From positions 1,364,001-1,428,000 of the forward strand of contig NZ_CP139421.1 of NCBI RefSeq assembly GCF_034119865.1: 64,000 bases of DNA, in the 5' to 3' direction. The notes under the pieces were generated by a model. It had not been told where the DNA came from. It saw only the letters and a list, made by a program, of their open reading frames with translations, and searched no databases. A program made the position numbers and the translations under genes. Positions within the stretch are counted from its first letter, which is position 1; every line of letters starts with the position of its first letter. The stretch comes from Algoriphagus sp. NG3 (GTDB taxonomy: Bacteria > Bacteroidota > Bacteroidia > Cytophagales > Cyclobacteriaceae). Shown here piece after piece: positions 60,085 to 64,000 of this stretch.

Positions 60085-60133
60085 TCAGATCGGTTTTTTT
60101 TGAGAATTTACTTTGGAGATAGCCAAGTAGAGT

Positions 60134-61228
60134 TCAATTTACTTTGTCCAAAAGGCTGTCGAGACTTTGATAATTACCTGTAAGTGCCTCCGAAATCAAT
60201 ATATTCCATTTCTCCTGCGCCTCTTTATCTAACCCGTGTCTGGTTTGCTGATCATAAAGCTCCTGGATCCGGTTCATTTCCCTGTAGGCATCCCAGTATA
60301 TATCATTGAGTTTTGCATCAAATAAATAAGGATCTGTATCCATGGACTTCAGCTTTGCCTTCATTCGATCGGCAGCTATTCTTGTAATATCAAAATGCCG
60401 TTGTTCATGATTGCTGGCGTAGCTGTTGGCATGTTTGACCCAGGATTGGGAAGGGATCATATATACTTTGATTTCGATATTCTGCACGATTTCCCCATTT
60501 TCTATAGATGCATTTCCTTCTATGGAAAGGCTGCTGAAAATAGTGGCATTAAAGGAGCTGAGGGAACTGGGGGATTCTTTGAAATCATCCCATGTCAACG
60601 GTCTGTCAGGGTCGTAAAACACTGTGTCTGCTTTACTTTTGCGGACAGGGTCTATGATGTTAATCCGTACTTTTTTTGCAAGTAGCCTATTACCCATGCT
60701 CTGCGACCTTATCCAATCGTCAAAGTATTTCCATCCGTTTTCGAACAATTTCTGGATAGCTGGCTCAATATGATGGGGTTGGTTTATCGGGCGACGATAA
60801 TTGGTTTTGCTTTGAAAGTCCACCAGATGTTCCGGTTCATTAGGGCCAATCAAAAAGAAACCCAATTTCAATTCTATCTCTCCTTTGTATGCTTTCCAGT
60901 CAGCCTGGTAGGTTTCTTTTTGATCAAGGTTATGGATTTTCACCAGTATGAGGTGACTCGGAGTGTGAGATGGTTTTATTTTCGATTTGTATAAGGCAAG
61001 TGTTTGCTCAGCCAATTTCCCGTTGAAAGTCAGATTATGCGTTTTTCTCTGGGCGTCAAATAACTTACCCACCTCTGTTTTGCTCCGTGCGTCGAGAACT
61101 TGATCAAATCGATAATTTCTTTCTTGAGAAGGATGCTCATCAGGTTGTAGCTTCAGGATGATGTCCTGTGCAGTAGAAATGCCCGAAGAAATAAATATAG
61201 CTAGGAAGGCCAACAGCACATTTTTCAT
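60134..61228 (-). CDS. DUF922 domain protein, putative secreted zinc protease
   Basis: A 364-residue exported protein with a signal peptide ending near residue 20 (SGISTAQ). The C-terminal half carries the DUF922 hallmark NHEQRHFDITRIAADRMKAKL, whose HEQRH fits the HExxH zinc motif, plus the upstream WDDFKESPSSLSSFNATIFSSL strand. The N-terminal half is unassigned and beta-rich. Role unknown; no partner is fused. It is read in the same direction as the his operon but upstream of its promoter. Confidence 0.78.
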   Translation of the reverse strand: MKNVLLAFLAIFISSGISTAQDIILKLQPDEHPSQERNYRFDQVLDARSKTEVGKLFDAQRKTHNLTFNGKLAEQTLALYKSKIKPSHTPSHLILVKIHNLDQKETYQADWKAYKGEIELKLGFFLIGPNEPEHLVDFQSKTNYRRPINQPHHIEPAIQKLFENGWKYFDDWIRSQSMGNRLLAKKVRINIIDPVRKSKADTVFYDPDRPLTWDDFKESPSSLSSFNATIFSSLSIEGNASIENGEIVQNIEIKVYMIPSQSWVKHANSYASNHEQRHFDITRIAADRMKAKLKSMDTDPYLFDAKLNDIYWDAYREMNRIQELYDQQTRHGLDKEAQEKWNILISEALTGNYQSLDSLLDKVN

Positions 61229-61351
61229 AAAGTAGAAAACGGCTAAAATGCTGAAAAGTTAGAGCGGGGCATGTTCAGTTGAAGCAGTTAGTCCCTTCGG
61301 TACTAGCTATAAGAATATACCTGAAAGTGGAATTTCACTTTTATATAGTTA

Positions 61352-61834
61352 CTATACTCCACCTTTTGAAATTTCAGAAACAATTCTTGCCAGGAGAGCT
61401 ATTTGTCCAAGGTGGTAAATGTCATGATGAAGTACGCCCAGAACCAGTTCATAATAGGTGTAGGTTTGGTCGCCGAATTTATTGTCTAAAATCCCTTCAT
61501 CTAATGATGAGAAATATTCCAGCCAGGATTCTTGCGAAGCACGCAGACGATCCAATGTAAGATTCCATTCTTCCTCAGAAGAATCTTTGATTGGCAAAAA
61601 GAAATTATGATCTGGGACGGAGTAGGTGTTTCTGTGGATCCCTTCTAGCACGATTTCCCTCCAACTTATAAGGTGATTTAGGATTTCCCAAATTGAATTG
61701 GTGTTGGGGGAAAATTTATAGACTGCCTCCTCTGGGGATATCTGTGCTAATTTATCTACGAAGTTTACGCCGAGCCAGGGATCCTCATTGTATTGCTTGG
61801 AAAAAAGACTTCGGATTCTCTGTGATTCTTTCAT
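61352..61834 (-). CDS. DinB family protein
   Basis: A 160-residue four-helix-bundle protein with the DinB/YfiT-type metal site: an N-terminal His (LNHLISWREIVLEG) and the C-terminal pair in VLGVLHHDIYHLGQIALL. DinB-like proteins are metal-dependent transferases or damage-related proteins, with function mostly unknown. It stands alone with its own expected promoter. Confidence 0.85.
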   Translation of the reverse strand: MKESQRIRSLFSKQYNEDPWLGVNFVDKLAQISPEEAVYKFSPNTNSIWEILNHLISWREIVLEGIHRNTYSVPDHNFFLPIKDSSEEEWNLTLDRLRASQESWLEYFSSLDEGILDNKFGDQTYTYYELVLGVLHHDIYHLGQIALLARIVSEISKGGV

Positions 61835-61966
61835 TGGTTTGAACTTTTAGAGCATTCAAAATATAAATAGAATCAGAAAATGCCAAGACATTCTTCTCCT
61901 TGAGAATCAGGATCGGCAGCAAATCGTCTTTGCGTGTACACGTTATTAAATAGAATTTATGAAAAA

Positions 61967-61993
61967 GGCCTGCCTTAGGGAGGTAGGCAGGCC
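61967..61993 (-). terminator. Terminator/extragenic palindrome after esterase gene
   Basis: GGCCTGCCT-tagggaggt-AGGCAGGCC is a perfect 9-bp stem followed on the minus strand by TTTTT. It lies just beyond the esterase stop. The CTGCCT/AGGCAG core is shared with 6591-6609. Confidence 0.85.
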
Positions 61994-61999
61994 GGGTAT

Positions 62000-63196
62000 T
62001 TATTGAAACAGCAATGGAGCAAACTGAGTCAGATACACTCGCCAGTTTCTCCAGATATGGCCTCCTTCAGATTCTATATATTCATAGGGCATTCCCATAG
62101 CATCCAGCTTAGCTCTATATTCCTTATTGGCATCGTATAGGAAATCGGTTTTCCCAATTGCGATCCAGTAAAGTTTGTAACCGTTATCCATTTGGGTTTT
62201 CAGCGTACCTTCAATGTCACTGTAAACGCTGTTGGTAGCATCTTCTCTAGGCATGATTGCAGCAGAGAATAATCCCATGTAATCAAATGTGTCAGGATAA
62301 AATCTGGAGATATGCATGGTATGATAGCCACCCATCGACAGCCCGGCAATTGCACGGTTTGTTTTGTCTGATTTTACCTGATAGTTGCTCTCAATGAATT
62401 TGACTATATCCATGAAGTTGGCTTCGTAAGTCCCGTCCATAGTTTTTGGGATCATAAAGGCCGGCTTATACATGCCTTCGCTTCCCTCACCTGGGGCAGC
62501 ATCCTGAATTACATTACCATTAGGCATGACTACTATCATAGGCTTTGCTTTGCCTTGGGCAATCAGGTTATCCATTATCTGAGCTGTTCTTCCCAATGCA
62601 ATCCACGCTTCCTCATCACCACCTGCTCCGTGAAGTAGATATAATACTGGAAATTTTTCTTTTGATTGTTCATATCCCGGCGGGGTATAAACTGTCAGTC
62701 TACGGTCCATTCCCAAACCGGGAGAATCATACCATCTGCGTGTGACCGATCCGTGAGGTACATCTTTTACTTTGTAAAGTGCAGCTTGACCTTCACCTAC
62801 TAGAAACACATTGGTAACTGATGCTACATCGCGAATCAGGAATGGGTTGTTTGGATCAGTGATTTTGAGCCCATCTACAATAAATGAATAGCTATATAAT
62901 TCAGGATCGAGAGATTCTGTAGTAAAAGACCAGATGCCTTTGTCATCTTTGGTCAGATCAGCAGATCCAGGTCCATCCATTTCTCCCATTGGGGTTTCCA
63001 TTTTGACTGTAGGGAGGAAATCACCTGTTACTTGCACCTTCTCGGCATTGGGGGCAAACATGCGGAAGGTAACCCTGCTGTCCTCATGGATTTCTGGAGA
63101 AGTGATCTGTTGGGCTCCAAATAAGGCTTCTTGGGCCTGTGCAGTTATTCCTATTAGGAATAGCAAGAGAAAGGAAAGGAGTAGGTTTTTGTTCAT
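62000..63196 (-). CDS. Secreted esterase D-like alpha/beta hydrolase with N-terminal E-set domain
   Basis: A 398-residue exported protein with a signal peptide (ends ITAQAQ). Residues about 30-135 are an isoamylase-like E-set (RVTFRMFAPNAEKVQVTGDF). The esterase domain has the nucleophile Ser287 in AGLSMGGYH, likely Asp351 (GKTDFLYD) and His380 (GGHIWRNW). Family members act on feruloyl, acetyl or enterobactin-type esters; the E-set suggests a plant-glycan substrate (inference). It is followed by a strong terminator. Confidence 0.9.
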   Translation of the reverse strand: MNKNLLLSFLLLFLIGITAQAQEALFGAQQITSPEIHEDSRVTFRMFAPNAEKVQVTGDFLPTVKMETPMGEMDGPGSADLTKDDKGIWSFTTESLDPELYSYSFIVDGLKITDPNNPFLIRDVASVTNVFLVGEGQAALYKVKDVPHGSVTRRWYDSPGLGMDRRLTVYTPPGYEQSKEKFPVLYLLHGAGGDEEAWIALGRTAQIMDNLIAQGKAKPMIVVMPNGNVIQDAAPGEGSEGMYKPAFMIPKTMDGTYEANFMDIVKFIESNYQVKSDKTNRAIAGLSMGGYHTMHISRFYPDTFDYMGLFSAAIMPREDATNSVYSDIEGTLKTQMDNGYKLYWIAIGKTDFLYDANKEYRAKLDAMGMPYEYIESEGGHIWRNWRVYLTQFAPLLFQ

Positions 63197-63764
63197 AAGA
63201 GAAGGGTTATTGGTTTTATTGTTTGGCGTAAAGTCATTTTCTAAACTTCTATTGTGTCATGATGACAATTACAGGAAATTCCTCAAGATTTCCAAATAGG
63301 TAAGCTTATTATCAAAAGTTAGGAAAACCCTGAGATGAAATGGGATACAACACTAGATAGTAATAGAATAGAATATGCGGGGAGTAGGGGGTGACTTGTA
63401 TTCTAGCGGACGAAGGGTGTCCAAAAACGTACAGATATATTTGTGGTAAAAACCCATTCACAGATACTCTGAAAATTTTTCAAATTAAATTTCCTTAACA
63501 TCCGGAAATCTGCGCAACCTCCTAAATACTTGGATTTCCTTATAACTGTCCGCTGGCAATACAGTCGGACAGAGAAGTGACCATATTTTGTACATGTTTT
63601 TAGAGAATTGAAGAGGTTTGTACGGAATTAAATTTCGGGTTCTAACTTTTTATTGATGTTTTGGAAATATTCTGTGATCTCCTGAGTGAGTTAAAATTTG
63701 GATTGGTATGCCCTTCGCATTAAGGATAGCACAACACAAAATCTAAAATTTTAAACCAACATAT
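63197..63764. other. Intergenic region before the last gene
   Basis: 568 bp with no gene. A 9-bp hairpin with one bulge (TGTCCGCTG-gcaata-CAG-t-CGGACA, 63547-63571) and a short palindrome TGTCATgATGACA near 63256-63268 upstream of the esterase are the only structures noted. Confidence 0.5.
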
Positions 63765-64000
63765 TATGAAAACCTTATTAACAGTAGCATTAGCCAGCGC
63801 ATTTACTTTTAGCTCTTTTTTAGCCAGTGCAAGTGAAGATCTAAGATCACTTTCCACAGTAAATGCCAAAGACAAAAAAATCAATGTCACACTAAATGAA
63901 GGAGTAGGAACTGCAAAAATATCCATTTTGTCCCCTGAAGGAAAATTGCTTAGCAATAGAAAAGTACGGGTTAAAAATGAAAACCTATTGGTACCCTATA
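63765..64000 (+). CDS. Small secreted protein (3' part outside window)
   Basis: A frame starting at ATG 63765 continues to the right edge, giving 78 codons. It starts MKTLLTVALASAFTFSSFLASAS, a clear signal peptide, then a beta-rich, lysine-rich part (INVTLNEGVGTAKISILSPEGKLLSNRKVRVKNENL). The style resembles small Bacteroidota secreted proteins that carry Por-secretion/T9SS-like C-terminal sheets, but the end is not visible. No annotated neighbour is known on the right. Confidence 0.7.

Noticed and set aside
61933..61942. CGTGTACACG palindrome
   Set aside because: Ten bases is too short to separate from chance and it has no fitting position relative to a promoter.
1..64000. CRISPR arrays, tRNA/rRNA genes, phage or integrase genes
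   Set aside because: No spaced direct repeats, no cloverleaf or rRNA sequence and no integrase or transposase frame was recognised in any gap.

Overview
The window is a chromosomal segment of a Bacteroidota bacterium, most likely of the order Cytophagales and resembling Algoriphagus/Cyclobacteriaceae. This is inferred from gene content (DUF3078, DUF4412, NamZ-type DUF1343, DPP-IV-like S9 peptidase, fused IcmF mutase, hisB fusion) and from Bacteroidota-type promoters of the form TTTG-N19-TAnnTTTG, two of which (greA, his operon) match exactly. Shine-Dalgarno sequences are mostly absent. No rRNA, tRNA, phage, CRISPR array or transposase gene was seen. Most of the window is core metabolism, and the unusual material lies in the intergenic DNA.

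Layout. 1-5.9 kb: a permease fragment, DUF202 and DUF3078 membrane proteins, then a DUF1080 (3-keto-glycoside hydrolase family) protein tightly followed by a beta-propeller dehydrogenase-like protein with an azurin tail. 5.9-6.5 kb: a toxin-antitoxin pair whose ParE/RelE-like toxin is cut by an in-frame stop. 6.6-14.1 kb: S9 peptidase, porin, two-component system and a DUF5009 membrane acyltransferase. 14.1-15.3 kb: polyphosphate kinase 2, whose stop codon carries a 265-bp MITE-like insertion. 15.3-21.2 kb: a three-gene operon of planctomycete-type haem/DUF1549/DUF1553, DUF1501 and membrane cytochrome-LRR proteins. 21.2-21.7 kb: a 176-bp nested palindrome, then a terminator.

21.7-27.4 kb is a biosynthetic cluster read on the minus strand: pdxA, DUF177, rpmF, fabH, efp, accB, accC, linking B6 synthesis, ribosome and fatty-acid initiation. 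27.5-32.8 kb holds rsmA, mgtE, a hydroxyacid dehydrogenase, a small lipoprotein, greA with a terminator-like leader, and a HIT protein. 32.8-36.5 kb holds a PfkB sugar kinase overlapping an MFS sugar transporter, and a CoA-transferase/hydrolase divergent from a fused isobutyryl-CoA mutase (36.8-40.2 kb). 40.3-44.9 kb holds OsmC, a small unknown protein, and a Cache-domain lipoprotein overlapping a hybrid histidine kinase. 44.9-55.4 kb holds an E2 acyltransferase, CinA, SDR, DHFR, DUF4412, Fmt, NamZ, a LolC/E-type permease, a dolichyl-phosphate-mannose-synthase-like GT2 and a TPR lipoprotein.

55.5-60.1 kb is a short histidine operon hisG-hisD-hisC-hisB with a consensus promoter, a 27-codon leader peptide containing HHFHH, and a strong terminator after hisB. 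The remaining his genes are not here. The window ends with a DUF922 protein, a DinB protein, an esterase and the start of a small secreted protein.

The observations most worth following up are the his leader peptide, the greA leader hairpin, the insertion inside the PPK2 stop codon, the nested 176-bp palindrome, the broken toxin, and a perfect 17-bp inverted repeat abutting the start codon of the S9 peptidase.
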